From Microbulbifer variabilis (GTDB taxonomy: Bacteria; Pseudomonadota; Gammaproteobacteria; Pseudomonadales; Cellvibrionaceae), in assembly GCF_020524905.1 (NCBI RefSeq), contig NZ_JAIVKI010000016.1, positions 52,778 through 116,777 on the forward strand: a DNA stretch of 64,000 nucleotides, read 5' to 3'. A program made the position numbers and the translations under genes. Each line of letters opens with the position of its first letter. Within the stretch, counting starts at the first letter, position 1. The notes under the pieces were generated by a model. It had not been told where the DNA came from, made no database searches, and was given only the letters and a program-made list of their open reading frames with translations. Positions 26,710 to 36,421 of this stretch are shown piece after piece.

Positions 26710-28065
26710 ATGGATCTGATTCAGACGGTAATCTGGGCCCTGGTGGCCCTCGGTATACTGGTATCCTTCCACGAGTTTGGACACTTTCTCGTAGCACGGC
26801 TCTGTGGGGTCAAGGTGCTGCGCTTTTCTGTGGGCTTTGGCCGCCGCCTATTTTCCCGCTATGACCGGCACGGTACTGAATTTGCAGTTTCGGCAATTCC
26901 CCTTGGCGGCTACGTCAAAATGCTGGATGAGCGGGAGGGGCCTGTTGCCGATCACGAACTGAATCAGGCATTTAATCGCAAGAGCGTGTGGGCACGTATG
27001 GCGATTGCCGCAGCCGGTCCAGCAGCCAATTTCCTGTTGGCCATTGTGCTGTTTTGGGTTGTCTTTATGGGAGGTACGGCGGGCCCAGTGCCCATCGTAG
27101 ATACTGTCAAGCCCGGTAGTATCGCCCAATCTGCGGGCTTGGAGCCTGGACAGGAAATTATTGCGGTAGACGGCGAGGCTACACCCACCTGGCAGGCACT
27201 CAACTGGCGCTTGGCCAATCGATTGGGGGATAGTGGCGCTATAGAGTTTTCAGTGCGCTACCCGGACTCGGATCTTGAATACCACATGACGGCGGATATC
27301 GACCGCTGGCTCTCTGGTCAGGAAGTGCCTGATCCACTGGGGGAGGTTGGTCTTGAACTCTGGACTCCCCCCATCAGTATGACGCTCCACCAGGTTCTAG
27401 AGGGTAGCGCCGCCAACGCAGCGGGCCTGCGTGCGGGTGATAAGATAGTGGCAACCGATGGAAGAACATTTTCGGGCTGGGAAGAGTGGAGCCAGTATGT
27501 AAGAGCTCGTGCTGGGGAGCCCCTTCAGGTAGAGATTGATCGGCAGGGGCAGCGTTTGACCCTGCCGGTGACGCCGGCGGAAGTAACGCTCGAAAGCGGT
27601 GAACGTGTCGGTCAAATTGGCGTGCAGCCAGTGACAGAGCGCTGGCCAGAAGACCGAGTTAGGGTCTTCCATTATGGTGTGGCGGGAGCGCTATCGCAGG
27701 GACTTCAGGAAACCTGGGATAAAACCCTGTTTACCTTGAACAGCTTAAAGAAATTGATTTTTGGTCAACTTTCGACCAAAAACTTGAGTGGCCCAATCAC
27801 CATTGCTAAAGTGGCGGGTACTTCCGCAGAGAGGGGATGGCAGTCATTCCTGTCGCTTTTGGCTCTGCTTAGTATCAGTCTCGGTGTACTCAATCTGTTA
27901 CCCATTCCGGTACTCGATGGTGGTCACCTTCTCTACTACGGTATTGAGGCGATCAAGGGGTCTCCTGTGTCTGAGCGAGTACAGGTGATTGGCTTGCAGG
28001 TGGGTATGGCCCTAGTGCTCTGCATTATGGGATTGGCTCTGTACAACGATATTTTGCGTTTGTAG
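26710..28065 (+). CDS. rseP: Site-2 intramembrane metalloprotease RseP
   Basis: 451 residues. The zinc motif HEFGH is at 21-25 in the first membrane helix. Two PDZ domains lie in the middle (SIAQSAGLEPGQEIIAVDG; SAANAAGLRAGDKIVATDG). The second metal motif is in NLLPIPVLDGGHL near the C-terminus. It cleaves anti-sigma factor RseA within the membrane and clears signal peptides. It immediately precedes the bamA region, as is conserved. Confidence 0.97.
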   Translation: MDLIQTVIWALVALGILVSFHEFGHFLVARLCGVKVLRFSVGFGRRLFSRYDRHGTEFAVSAIPLGGYVKMLDEREGPVADHELNQAFNRKSVWARMAIAAAGPAANFLLAIVLFWVVFMGGTAGPVPIVDTVKPGSIAQSAGLEPGQEIIAVDGEATPTWQALNWRLANRLGDSGAIEFSVRYPDSDLEYHMTADIDRWLSGQEVPDPLGEVGLELWTPPISMTLHQVLEGSAANAAGLRAGDKIVATDGRTFSGWEEWSQYVRARAGEPLQVEIDRQGQRLTLPVTPAEVTLESGERVGQIGVQPVTERWPEDRVRVFHYGVAGALSQGLQETWDKTLFTLNSLKKLIFGQLSTKNLSGPITIAKVAGTSAERGWQSFLSLLALLSISLGVLNLLPIPVLDGGHLLYYGIEAIKGSPVSERVQVIGLQVGMALVLCIMGLALYNDILRL

Positions 28066-28180
28066 CGCTCTAAAGCTTATTTTTCCTGCGACACAGAGTG
28101 TGAAGGAATTTTTGTTGAATGAGGGCGCTGTTGGTTGTTTTTACAGCCTCCGTTTTAAATAGAAGCGACTCGGCATTGGT

Positions 28181-29470
28181 ATGAAATATTGGCTGATAAC
28201 GATCACTTTGGGCTTGGTGCTGCCTTTCAGTGCTTTAGCGCGGTCGTTCGTTCTCAGTGATATCAGGGTGGAAGGGTTGCAGCGCGTTTCGGCAGGCACC
28301 GTTTTTTCAGCACTTCCGGTGCGGGTTGGCGATGAAATTGAGCCTGCGGATATCCAAGGGGCAACCCGAGAGTTGTTCCGTACGGGTTATTTTGAAGACA
28401 TTCAGATTGGCCGTGAAAGTAGTGTTCTCGTTGTTAACGTAAGAGAGCGACCGGCAATATCTAAGATAGATATTTCAGGGAACAAGGCGATTGCCGCAGA
28501 GGATCTGCTAAAAGCATTGGAGCAATACGGCCTGGCCGAGGGAGAGATTTTAAAGCGCTCGACTCTAAAGGGTTTAACTCAGGAGTTTGAGAGCCAGTAT
28601 GTGGCGCAGGGGCGCTATGGTGCTAGTGTCAAGACCGAAGTCAAAGAGCTGCCGCGTAATCAGGTTGAGCTTAGAGTTATTGTCGAAGAAGGGACAGTCG
28701 CTGCGATTAAACATATCAATATTGTGGGAAATCGTGTCTTCTCCGATAAAGAGCTCGGGGAAATTTTTGAGCTCAAAACTACCGGCTGGCTCTCCTGGTT
28801 ACGCAGTGATGATAAATACTCTCGTGAGAAACTCACTGGTGATCTCGAGCGTCTGGAGTCCCATTACCTCAATCGTGGTTATCTTGACTTCCAGATTGAT
28901 TCGACCCAGGTATCTCTGGGTCCGGACAGAAAAAGTGTTTTTATCACTATTAATGTGATTGAGGGTGATGTTTACACTGTTAGTGAGGTAGAGCTTGCTG
29001 GAGACCCGATTGTTTCCGAGGAAGAAATACAACGCTTATTGTTAGTACGTGAAGGGCAGATATTCTCCCAAGAGAGGGTGACTACGACTTCTGACTATAT
29101 TTCTAAGCGTTTGGGCAATAAAGGTTATGTTTTTGCCGAAGTAAGCGGCATTCCAGAGGCCAATAAAGAAGAAAATACAGTAAAAATAACCTTCTTTATT
29201 GACCCCGGAAAGCCAACCTACGTTAGGCGTATAACTTTTCGCGGAAATACTCGTACTGCAGATGAAGTCTTGCGGCGAGAGTTGCGCCAGATGGAATCGG
29301 CTTTAGCTTCCTCGGCTCGAATTGAGCAAGCCAAAACACGTCTTGAGCGGCTTGGTTATTTGAAGGTAGTGAAAGTTGAGACCGCTAAGGTAGCCGGTAA
29401 CTCAGACCGGATTGATGTCGATTACATGGTAGAGGGGCAACCCTCAGGTTCCGGGGGAGCGGGGCGTTAA
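28181..29470 (+). CDS. POTRA-only paralogue of BamA (no beta-barrel)
   Basis: 429 residues with a signal peptide (LVLPFSALA). It aligns without gaps with the five POTRA domains of the next gene, bamA, at roughly 80% identity by eye. It stops at MVEGQPSGSGGAGR, just where the BamA barrel begins (VEEQPSGSIGGTIGW). No barrel strands, VRGF motif or terminal Phe are present. The frame is intact, and third codon positions differ widely from bamA while the protein is conserved. This points to an old duplication under selection. A short leader upstream (GACTCGG-ATT-GTA) is also shared with bamA. A soluble periplasmic product binding Bam lipoproteins or chaperones is an inference. Confidence 0.85.
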   Translation: MKYWLITITLGLVLPFSALARSFVLSDIRVEGLQRVSAGTVFSALPVRVGDEIEPADIQGATRELFRTGYFEDIQIGRESSVLVVNVRERPAISKIDISGNKAIAAEDLLKALEQYGLAEGEILKRSTLKGLTQEFESQYVAQGRYGASVKTEVKELPRNQVELRVIVEEGTVAAIKHINIVGNRVFSDKELGEIFELKTTGWLSWLRSDDKYSREKLTGDLERLESHYLNRGYLDFQIDSTQVSLGPDRKSVFITINVIEGDVYTVSEVELAGDPIVSEEEIQRLLLVREGQIFSQERVTTTSDYISKRLGNKGYVFAEVSGIPEANKEENTVKITFFIDPGKPTYVRRITFRGNTRTADEVLRRELRQMESALASSARIEQAKTRLERLGYLKVVKVETAKVAGNSDRIDVDYMVEGQPSGSGGAGR

Positions 29471-29521
29471 TTAAGACGCTGTAACTCCTGGATTGCGAAT
29501 AAAAAGACTCGGAATTAGTAG

Positions 29522-32074
29522 ATGAAAGATTTCCTGAAAGCGGCCTCTCTCGGCCTGGTGTTGCCTTTAAGTGCAATAGCGCAGTCGTTCGTGGTCAACG
29601 ATATCCGCGTGGAAGGATTGCAGCGTGTCTCTGCCGGTACCGTCTTTTCTGCCCTTCCCGTGCGTGTTGGTGACGAAATCGAGTCAGTAGAAATTCAGAG
29701 CGCCACTCGGGCATTGTTCCGCACCGGATACTTTGAAGATATTCAAATCGGTCGTGAAAATGGTGTACTGGTGGTCACAGTGCGTGAGCGTCCCGCAATC
29801 TCCAAAATCGAGATTTCCGGGAACAAGGCTATCGCCACCGAAGATCTGCTCAAAGGCATGAAAGACAACGGTTTGTCCGAAGGGCAGATCTTTAAGCGCG
29901 CAACTCTAGAAGGGCTTGCTCAGGAGCTTGAGCGTCAATACGTGGCGCAGGGACGCTATGGCGCCAGTGTTAAGACCGAAGTTAAAGAGCTGCCGCGCAA
30001 CCAAGTCGAGCTGCGGGTTATCGTCGATGAGGGATCGGTCGCGGCGATTAAGCACATCAATATTGTGGGTAACCGGGCCTTTTCCGACGAGGAACTGGCG
30101 GAAATTTTCGAGTTGCAGACCACTGGCTGGTTGTCCTGGCTGCGCAGTGATGACAAGTACTCCCGTGAGAAGCTTACCGGTGACCTGGAGCGCCTGGAAT
30201 CCTACTATCTCGACCGCGGCTATCTAGATTTTCAGATCGAGTCGACTCAAGTTTCCCTGAGCCCCGACAAACAGAGCGTTTTTATTACGGTTAACGTGCG
30301 AGAGGGCGATGTTTACACGGTCAGCGAAGTGGAACTTGCCGGTGATCCGGTTGTATCGGAAGAGGAAATCAAGCGCCTGTTGTTGGTACGTGAAGGGCAG
30401 ACTTTCTCCCAAATCCGGATGACCACTACTTCTGATTACATTACCAAGCGCCTCGGTAACGAGGGTTATACCTTTGCCGAAGTGAATGGTATTCCCGAAC
30501 CCAATAAAGAAGATAATACGGTAAAAATCACCTTCTTTATCAACCCCGGCAAGCGTGCTTATGTGCGCCGAATCCAATTCCGTGGAAACACCCGGACTGC
30601 CGATGAAGTATTGCGCCGTGAGATGCGCCAGATGGAGTCTGCCTCGGCCTCCTCTGCAAGAATCGAGCAGTCCAAGGTGCGCCTGGAGCGCCTCGGTTAT
30701 TTCAAAGAGGTAGAAGTGGAAACCGCAGAGGTGCCAGGCACCTCTGACCAGATCGACGTGGAATATACCGTTGAGGAGCAACCTTCAGGTTCAATCGGCG
30801 GCACCATCGGCTGGGCCCAAAGCAGTGGCTTGGTACTCGGTGGTAATATTCAGGAGAACAACTGGCTGGGTACCGGCAAGCAGGTAGGTATTGGGGTGAA
30901 TGTGTCTACCTATCAGACCGCGCTGAACTTCTCCTACCTCGATCCCTACTTCACTCCTGATGGTGTAAGCCGTGGATTTAACGTTTTTTACAGGGAAAAT
31001 GATTACTCCGAGGTCAATCTGTCGGACTATAACACTACAAGCTATGGTGGCGGTGTCAGTTTTGGCTATCCAATGTCAGAAATCTCCCGCTTAGGCTTGA
31101 ATGTTAACCTCAGTCATTTGGAGCTTTCAGCTTCAAGCGGCTCTGTTCAGGAAATTCAATCTAGCCCATCTTTTTTGGATGACACCTCTCGTGATGGGGT
31201 GACATTAACTAATGCTGAGACAATTATTACAGATCTCAACGATGGAACGGCTAATAACCTTGCAATGGTTATTGATGAGAATCAATTCAATACTTCGGCC
31301 GATGGTTTTATTGATCGCTACGGTGATGCGTTTAACAACTTAGCTTTGACTGCTTCTTATGCGCGTTCCACCTTGAATCGCGGTATTCTGGCGACTCGGG
31401 GAGCTTCCCAGAACTTCTCCGCAGAGTTTACTGTGCCTGGTAGTGATCTTGAATATTATAAATTTATTTATACCGGCCAGTATTTCCGTCCACTCACAGA
31501 TAGTTTGACTCTGCGCTTGCGTACACGATTGGGGTATGGAGATGGGTATGGTGATCTCGATCAATTGCCTTTCTTCGAGAACTTCTATGCGGGTGGTTTT
31601 GGCTCTGTACGAGGCTTTAAGCGCAATACTTTGGGGCCTCGGTCTACTCCTGCTGAGTACTATACTCGCCTCCCATGTGCTACTAACGGCGAGGATATTA
31701 CCCAATATTGTTATGAAACTGATAGTAGTGGAAATTTAGTCATCGGACAGAATGGTGATGCCGATCCATTTGGCGGAAACATCTTAGTCGAGGGTAGCGC
31801 CGAAGTTATCTTCCCGCTGCCGTTTATCAAAGATCAGCGCTCTTTACAGTCGGCTTTCTTTATCGATGCGGGTAATGTATTTGATACCAGTTGTGAGGAA
31901 ACCCAGATCAACTGTTACGATGTGGACTTCGGTAAAATGAATGTTTCTGCAGGTATCGGCTTGACTTGGGTGACCGGTTTTGGCCCACTCACCTTCAGCT
32001 TGGCTAAGGCCCTGAAGAAAAATGAGGATGATGAAACCGAAGTGTTCCAGTTTACCTTGGGTAATAGCTTCTAA
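29522..32074 (+). CDS. bamA: Outer membrane protein assembly factor BamA
   Basis: 850 residues. The signal peptide ends near LSAIAQ. Five POTRA domains run to about 420, followed by a 16-strand barrel. The lid-loop motif is VRGF in GGFGSVRGFKRNTLGP, and the C-terminal residue is Phe (FTLGNSF), the outer-membrane signal. Barrel loops include a long extracellular insertion (about residues 540-620) and two CxxxxC-type pairs (CATNGEDITQYC; CEETQINC) that may form disulphides. BamA folds and inserts outer-membrane proteins. It follows rseP and precedes skp, the conserved order, apart from the extra POTRA gene. Confidence 0.97.
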   Translation: MKDFLKAASLGLVLPLSAIAQSFVVNDIRVEGLQRVSAGTVFSALPVRVGDEIESVEIQSATRALFRTGYFEDIQIGRENGVLVVTVRERPAISKIEISGNKAIATEDLLKGMKDNGLSEGQIFKRATLEGLAQELERQYVAQGRYGASVKTEVKELPRNQVELRVIVDEGSVAAIKHINIVGNRAFSDEELAEIFELQTTGWLSWLRSDDKYSREKLTGDLERLESYYLDRGYLDFQIESTQVSLSPDKQSVFITVNVREGDVYTVSEVELAGDPVVSEEEIKRLLLVREGQTFSQIRMTTTSDYITKRLGNEGYTFAEVNGIPEPNKEDNTVKITFFINPGKRAYVRRIQFRGNTRTADEVLRREMRQMESASASSARIEQSKVRLERLGYFKEVEVETAEVPGTSDQIDVEYTVEEQPSGSIGGTIGWAQSSGLVLGGNIQENNWLGTGKQVGIGVNVSTYQTALNFSYLDPYFTPDGVSRGFNVFYRENDYSEVNLSDYNTTSYGGGVSFGYPMSEISRLGLNVNLSHLELSASSGSVQEIQSSPSFLDDTSRDGVTLTNAETIITDLNDGTANNLAMVIDENQFNTSADGFIDRYGDAFNNLALTASYARSTLNRGILATRGASQNFSAEFTVPGSDLEYYKFIYTGQYFRPLTDSLTLRLRTRLGYGDGYGDLDQLPFFENFYAGGFGSVRGFKRNTLGPRSTPAEYYTRLPCATNGEDITQYCYETDSSGNLVIGQNGDADPFGGNILVEGSAEVIFPLPFIKDQRSLQSAFFIDAGNVFDTSCEETQINCYDVDFGKMNVSAGIGLTWVTGFGPLTFSLAKALKKNEDDETEVFQFTLGNSF

Positions 32075-32143
32075 ATTAATCGGACACAAATGGATGGAGC
32101 GCAGTTGTTGCGCAAAAAAATAAAATCAATTGGAGAGACCAAA

Positions 32144-32659
32144 GTGCTTAAGAATGTAAAGATTTTCGCAATCCTGCTGGCTGGTATAACCCTGTCTGGT
32201 GCCGCCCTGGCGCAGACTAAGGTTGCGGTATTTAACCTGCAGGCCGCGATTATGAGCACCGATGTGGCCAAAACTAAGGTCAATTCACTGAAGACCAGTT
32301 CCGAATATTCCAAACTGCAAAGCAGTGCCGAATCCATTCGCTCCGAGCTGCAAAAAATGGCAGAGGATGGGCAGAAAAACAGTGTCACTTGGTCTGATGA
32401 GCAGAAAACCGAATACCAGCGTAAAATGAACTTTAAGCGTTCAGATTTTGAAACTACCGTTAAGAAGCTTCGTGCACTGGAAGCTCAGGTGGGGCAAGAA
32501 ATCCAGACTTCCCTGGGACCAAAGGCCAAAGCGGCGCTGGAAGCGATTATTAAAGAACAAAAGCTGGATTTGGTGTTGGATGCCTCTACCGCTTACTTCG
32601 CTAATCCTTCAGTTAACCTGACTGAGGCTGTCGTAAAGCGTATGAACGCTGATAAGTAA
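32144..32659 (+). CDS. skp: Periplasmic chaperone Skp/OmpH
   Basis: 171 residues from GTG 32144, which has GGAGAG six bases upstream. An in-frame ATG at 32090 would put 18 extra residues before the signal peptide. The signal peptide ends at GAALA. The mature protein is TKVAVFNLQAAIMST followed by a long alpha-helical hairpin and the conserved end LDLVLDASTAYFANPSVNLT. Skp carries unfolded outer-membrane proteins to BamA. Confidence 0.93.
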   Translation: MLKNVKIFAILLAGITLSGAALAQTKVAVFNLQAAIMSTDVAKTKVNSLKTSSEYSKLQSSAESIRSELQKMAEDGQKNSVTWSDEQKTEYQRKMNFKRSDFETTVKKLRALEAQVGQEIQTSLGPKAKAALEAIIKEQKLDLVLDASTAYFANPSVNLTEAVVKRMNADK

Positions 32660-32671
32660 TCGATAGCCTGT

Positions 32672-33727
32672 ATGAGAGACAATTTGTCGTTAACCCAGCT
32701 TGCACAAGCGTTGGGTGCTGAGCTGCGTCTGGCCCCGGGGGTAGGCGCAGAGCATATAATTTGTGGCCTTAGTACTTTGCAAGATGCTGGGCCGGACCAG
32801 CTGACCTTCCTGGCAAACCCCAATTATCGTCGCTTCCTTAAGAGTACGTCTGCTGGCGCGGTACTTGTGACCAGCGAGTTTGTTGAGGAGGCGCCGGTTA
32901 GTGTCTTGTGTGTGGACAACCCCTATCTGGCTTTTGCCAGGGCAAGTGCTTTATTCAACACGGCTCCAACAATAGAGGCAGGAATACACCCCACTGCTGT
33001 TGTTCACTCAGATGCTGAAGTAGATTCCAGTGCCTCCATTGCCGCTGGTGCAGTAATTGAGGCATTTGCGAAAATTGGCCCCAGAGCATTGGTTGGTGCC
33101 AACTGCTTTGTGGGAGAGGGTAGCACCTTGGGGGAAGGGAGCTGTCTCTATGCTTGTGCAATACTGCATCACGGCTGTCAGGTTGGGCGGAATGTTATCA
33201 TCCATAGCCACGCGGTTATTGGGGCAGATGGCTTTGGCTTTGCTCTGCATCAGCGGGAGTGGATAAAAATTTATCAGCTGGGCGGCGTCCAGATTGGCGA
33301 CGATGTTGAAATCGGAGCCAACACCTGTGTGGACCGTGGAGCGCTTGGCGATACGGTGATTGGCCGTGGAGTCAAGATCGACAATTTGGTCCAAATCGCG
33401 CACAATGTGCAGATTGGTGACTACTCAGCCATTGCTGCATGTACCGGAATCGCCGGCAGCGCAATTATAGGGAAGCACTGCGCTTTGGGTGGCAGCTCCC
33501 GCATTGCCGGACATGTAACCATCGCCGATGGCTGCCAGGTTACCGCTAATACCTTTGTGACCAAATCCATCGAAAAACCGGGAATCTACTCCGGCGCCTT
33601 ACCCTTTGATGACAGCCAGTCCTGGCGTCGCAATGCGGTGCGCTTTGGCCAGCTGGATAAAATGGCGCGAAGAGTGAAAGATTTGGAAAGGCAACTTGAG
33701 GCATTGTCCCGCGCTCGGGATAAATAA
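32672..33727 (+). CDS. lpxD: UDP-3-O-(3-hydroxyacyl)glucosamine N-acyltransferase
   Basis: 351 residues. The N-terminal uridine-binding domain (TFLANPNYRRFL) is followed by a left-handed beta-helix of hexapeptide repeats. The catalytic His is in NLVQIAHNVQIG, and the C-terminal helix is the acyl-carrier-binding part. It performs the third step of lipid A synthesis. Confidence 0.97.
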   Translation: MRDNLSLTQLAQALGAELRLAPGVGAEHIICGLSTLQDAGPDQLTFLANPNYRRFLKSTSAGAVLVTSEFVEEAPVSVLCVDNPYLAFARASALFNTAPTIEAGIHPTAVVHSDAEVDSSASIAAGAVIEAFAKIGPRALVGANCFVGEGSTLGEGSCLYACAILHHGCQVGRNVIIHSHAVIGADGFGFALHQREWIKIYQLGGVQIGDDVEIGANTCVDRGALGDTVIGRGVKIDNLVQIAHNVQIGDYSAIAACTGIAGSAIIGKHCALGGSSRIAGHVTIADGCQVTANTFVTKSIEKPGIYSGALPFDDSQSWRRNAVRFGQLDKMARRVKDLERQLEALSRARDK

Positions 33728-33764
33728 CTCAGCTGCTGTAAGAAAACAATTTTGAATTGCTGTT

Positions 33765-33787
33765 TTCGGGGCGTTTAACGCCCCGAA
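33765..33787 (+). terminator. Stem-loop between lpxD and fabZ
   Basis: Perfect nine-base stem TTCGGGGCG/CGCCCCGAA with a five-base loop and no T-run. It is probably an attenuator or processing site inside the operon. Confidence 0.5.
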
Positions 33788-33809
33788 GTGGTTTCTGGGG
33801 GCATTTGGA

Positions 33810-34247
33810 ATGATGGATGTAATTGAGATTCGCGAGTATTTGCCGCATCGTTATCCGTTTTTATTGGTGGATCGCGTAGTAGAACTCGAAGAAGGAAAGT
33901 TTATTAAGGGATATAAGAATATCTCTGTCAATGAAGAGCTGTTTAACGGTCACTTTCCACAGATGCCAATTTTTCCTGGTGTTATGATCGTTGAAGCTCT
34001 GGCACAGGTTTCAGGAATCCTCGGTTTTAAAACTTTTGGTAAGAAACCAGAGGATGGCTACCTTTACTTGTTTGGCGGTGTCGACAAGGCGCGTTTCAAA
34101 CGCCAGGTAATCCCTGGAGACAGATTGGACCTGATGTCCGAAGCCGTTTCGGTGCGGCGTAATATCTGGAAGTTCTCCTGTAAAGCCAGTGTTGATGGAG
34201 AATTGGCTGCCTCTGCAGACCTCCTGTGTGCCGTGAAGAAGGTGTAG
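33810..34247 (+). CDS. fabZ: (3R)-hydroxyacyl-ACP dehydratase FabZ
   Basis: 145 residues. The hot-dog fold has the active site [14 protein letters not shown] (His) and VEALAQVSG (Glu). [13 protein letters not shown] is the family start. It dehydrates hydroxyacyl-ACP in fatty acid synthesis and competes with LpxA/LpxD for the same substrate, which explains its place in the lpx cluster. A second ATG at 33813 is equally possible. Confidence 0.97.
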   Translation: MMDVIEIREYLPHRYPFLLVDRVVELEEGKFIKGYKNISVNEELFNGHFPQMPIFPGVMIVEALAQVSGILGFKTFGKKPEDGYLYLFGGVDKARFKRQVIPGDRLDLMSEAVSVRRNIWKFSCKASVDGELAASADLLCAVKKV

Positions 34248-34362
34248 CGCCTTTGTCGATCACTTGATGTGACCACTGAGGTGCCTTAGATAGCTTTTCC
34301 AGTTGTTGTTTATGTGAAGTTGTAGTGTCCGAAGAGCCGCTACTTGAGGAGTAGATTCCAGA

Positions 34363-35142
34363 ATGCAGACAAGTATCCACCCCACAGCTATTGTCGATCC
34401 GACGGCGGTTATCGGTTCCGGGGTGAGTATCGGAGCCTATTCCATTGTCGGGGCCAATGTGGAGCTTGGTAATGGCTGTGAAATAGCTTCACATGTCGTA
34501 TTGAGCGGACCCACTAAGCTCGGGAAAAATAACCGCATCTACCAGTTTGCCTCGATAGGCCAGGATACGCCGGACAAAAAATACCAGGGCGAGGAGACTA
34601 CCCTCGTAATTGGTGATAATAATGTCATTCGCGAGGGAGTCACTATTCATCGCGGTACCGTGCAGGACCGCGGGGAAACCACTATCGGCAGTGACAATTT
34701 GATTATGGCTTATGCCCATATTGGCCACGATAGTGTTGTCGGTAACCATACCATTCTGGTTAATAATGTGGGGCTTGCCGGCCATGTTATTGTCAAGGAT
34801 TGGGCAATTCTCAGCGGTTACAGCCTTGTGCATCAACATTGCACGATTGGAGAGCACGCTTTCCTGGGAATGGGGGCGGCAATCGGTAAAGATGTGCCCG
34901 CTTACGTTATGGTTGCCGGGAATCCAGCGGAGGCCAAAACTATCAATGCCGAAGGGTTACGGCGTCGTGGTTTTTCCCGCGAGGATATTTCTTTGATCAA
35001 CAAGGCTTACAAAACAGTCTATCGGCGTGGCCTCACCCTGCAGGAAGCCTTGCTAGCCCTGAGAGAGTTACGTGAACAGTCCCCTGTAATCCAGCCCTGG
35101 ATTGACTCCCTGCAGTCCTCTGCCCGCGGTATTGTTCGCTAA
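34363..35142 (+). CDS. lpxA: UDP-N-acetylglucosamine O-acyltransferase
   Basis: 259 residues. Hexapeptide beta-helix from HPTAIVDPTAVIGSGVSIG onward. The catalytic His is in AYAHIGHDSVVGNH. The C-terminal helical domain ends the protein. It makes the first committed step of lipid A. Confidence 0.97.
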   Translation: MQTSIHPTAIVDPTAVIGSGVSIGAYSIVGANVELGNGCEIASHVVLSGPTKLGKNNRIYQFASIGQDTPDKKYQGEETTLVIGDNNVIREGVTIHRGTVQDRGETTIGSDNLIMAYAHIGHDSVVGNHTILVNNVGLAGHVIVKDWAILSGYSLVHQHCTIGEHAFLGMGAAIGKDVPAYVMVAGNPAEAKTINAEGLRRRGFSREDISLINKAYKTVYRRGLTLQEALLALRELREQSPVIQPWIDSLQSSARGIVR

Positions 35143-35255
35143 GCGCAATTACTTATGGGGAGTGCAGTTATTGACCACTTCCCAAATTAGTCTTTTCTTT
35201 TTTGCTCGGTGTCTATGAGAGTCAGGTCCATTCCGCTCTGGGGGTATTTTTAGGC

Positions 35256-36404
35256 GTGTCAGAAAATAATAAACCGGTTCGTATTGGTATTGTTGTTGGT
35301 GAGGCCTCTGGGGATATCCTTGGTGCAGGTCTTATAGAGGCCATGCAAAAGCGTCTACCGGGAATTCAATTTGAAGGGATTGCTGGCCCGCGTATGCAGA
35401 CATTGGGAGCAAAGTCTCTGTTTCCGATGGAGCGCCTCTCGGTAATGGGGTTTGTTGAACCGTTAAAGCGCTTGCCAGAATTGTTAAAAATTCGCCGCAC
35501 CCTACGCGAGCATTTTACTGAGAATCCACCGGATCTTTTTATTGGTATTGATTCCCCGGATTTTAATTTGTCTCTGGAAGAATCCCTCAAGGCCGAGGGT
35601 GTTCGTACCGTACACTATGTCAGCCCTTCAGTTTGGGCGTGGCGGCGGGGGCGGATAAAAAAGATTGCCCGCGCTATCGACCATATGCTCACTCTTTTGC
35701 CTTTTGAGGCGGCCTTTTATCGGGAAAATCAAGTGCCGGTGACTTTTGTGGGGCATCCCCTTGCGGATGAGATCCCCTTACAAGTTAGTAATGTTGCAGC
35801 GCGCAAAGAGTTAGGTTTTGAGGCTGATGATAGAGTTATCGCGCTGTTGCCGGGTAGCCGTGGCGGTGAGGTACGCTTACTTGGGCCGTTATTTTTACAA
35901 ACGGCTCGCTGGTGTTATCAGCGCCACCCCGATCTTAAGTTTGTTTTGCCAGCGGCTAATGAACAGCGCCTGGCTGAATTGAAGGAGCAGCTGGAGGCTT
36001 TTCCAGAATTGCCGGTTACCTTGTTGGAAGGGGACTCTCACAAGGCCCTCAGTGTCTCTAATGCCGTATTGATTGCCTCGGGCACGGCGACTCTGGAGAC
36101 GATGCTACTGAAAAAGCCTATGGTGGTGGCTTATAAGCTGGGCAAAATCTCCTACGCCATCGTTTCCCGTATGCTGCATACCACCTGGGTCTCGTTGCCT
36201 AACTTGTTGGCACAGAGGGAGCTGGTACCGGAGATATTACAGAGTGACGCGACCCCTGAAAATTTAGGGGCCGCACTGATGCACTATTTTGAAGATCCAT
36301 TGCTCGGCGATCAGTTAGAGCGAGAATTTGACGACCTTCACCAACAGTTGCGACGAAATGCCTCTGAGCGGGCGGCCGATGCTGTTTGTACTCTTTTGAA
36401 GTAA
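35256..36404 (+). CDS. lpxB: Lipid-A-disaccharide synthase
   Basis: 382 residues from GTG 35256. This start places RIGIVVGEASGDILGAGLI at the usual distance from the N-terminus. The open frame extends back to 35202, but those residues do not match the family. PSVWAWRRGRIKKIA, LLPGSRGGEVRLL and ASGTATLETMLLKKPMVV are GT19 motifs. It joins two acylated glucosamines. Confidence 0.95.
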   Translation: MSENNKPVRIGIVVGEASGDILGAGLIEAMQKRLPGIQFEGIAGPRMQTLGAKSLFPMERLSVMGFVEPLKRLPELLKIRRTLREHFTENPPDLFIGIDSPDFNLSLEESLKAEGVRTVHYVSPSVWAWRRGRIKKIARAIDHMLTLLPFEAAFYRENQVPVTFVGHPLADEIPLQVSNVAARKELGFEADDRVIALLPGSRGGEVRLLGPLFLQTARWCYQRHPDLKFVLPAANEQRLAELKEQLEAFPELPVTLLEGDSHKALSVSNAVLIASGTATLETMLLKKPMVVAYKLGKISYAIVSRMLHTTWVSLPNLLAQRELVPEILQSDATPENLGAALMHYFEDPLLGDQLEREFDDLHQQLRRNASERAADAVCTLLK

Positions 36405-36421
36405 TTAGGTTTTAAAAATCC

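Noticed and set aside
28181..29470. Truncated bamA as a pseudogene or assembly artefact
   Set aside because: The frame is intact, the end falls on a domain border, and the DNA differs from bamA at many silent positions, which does not fit a recent copy or a mis-assembly.
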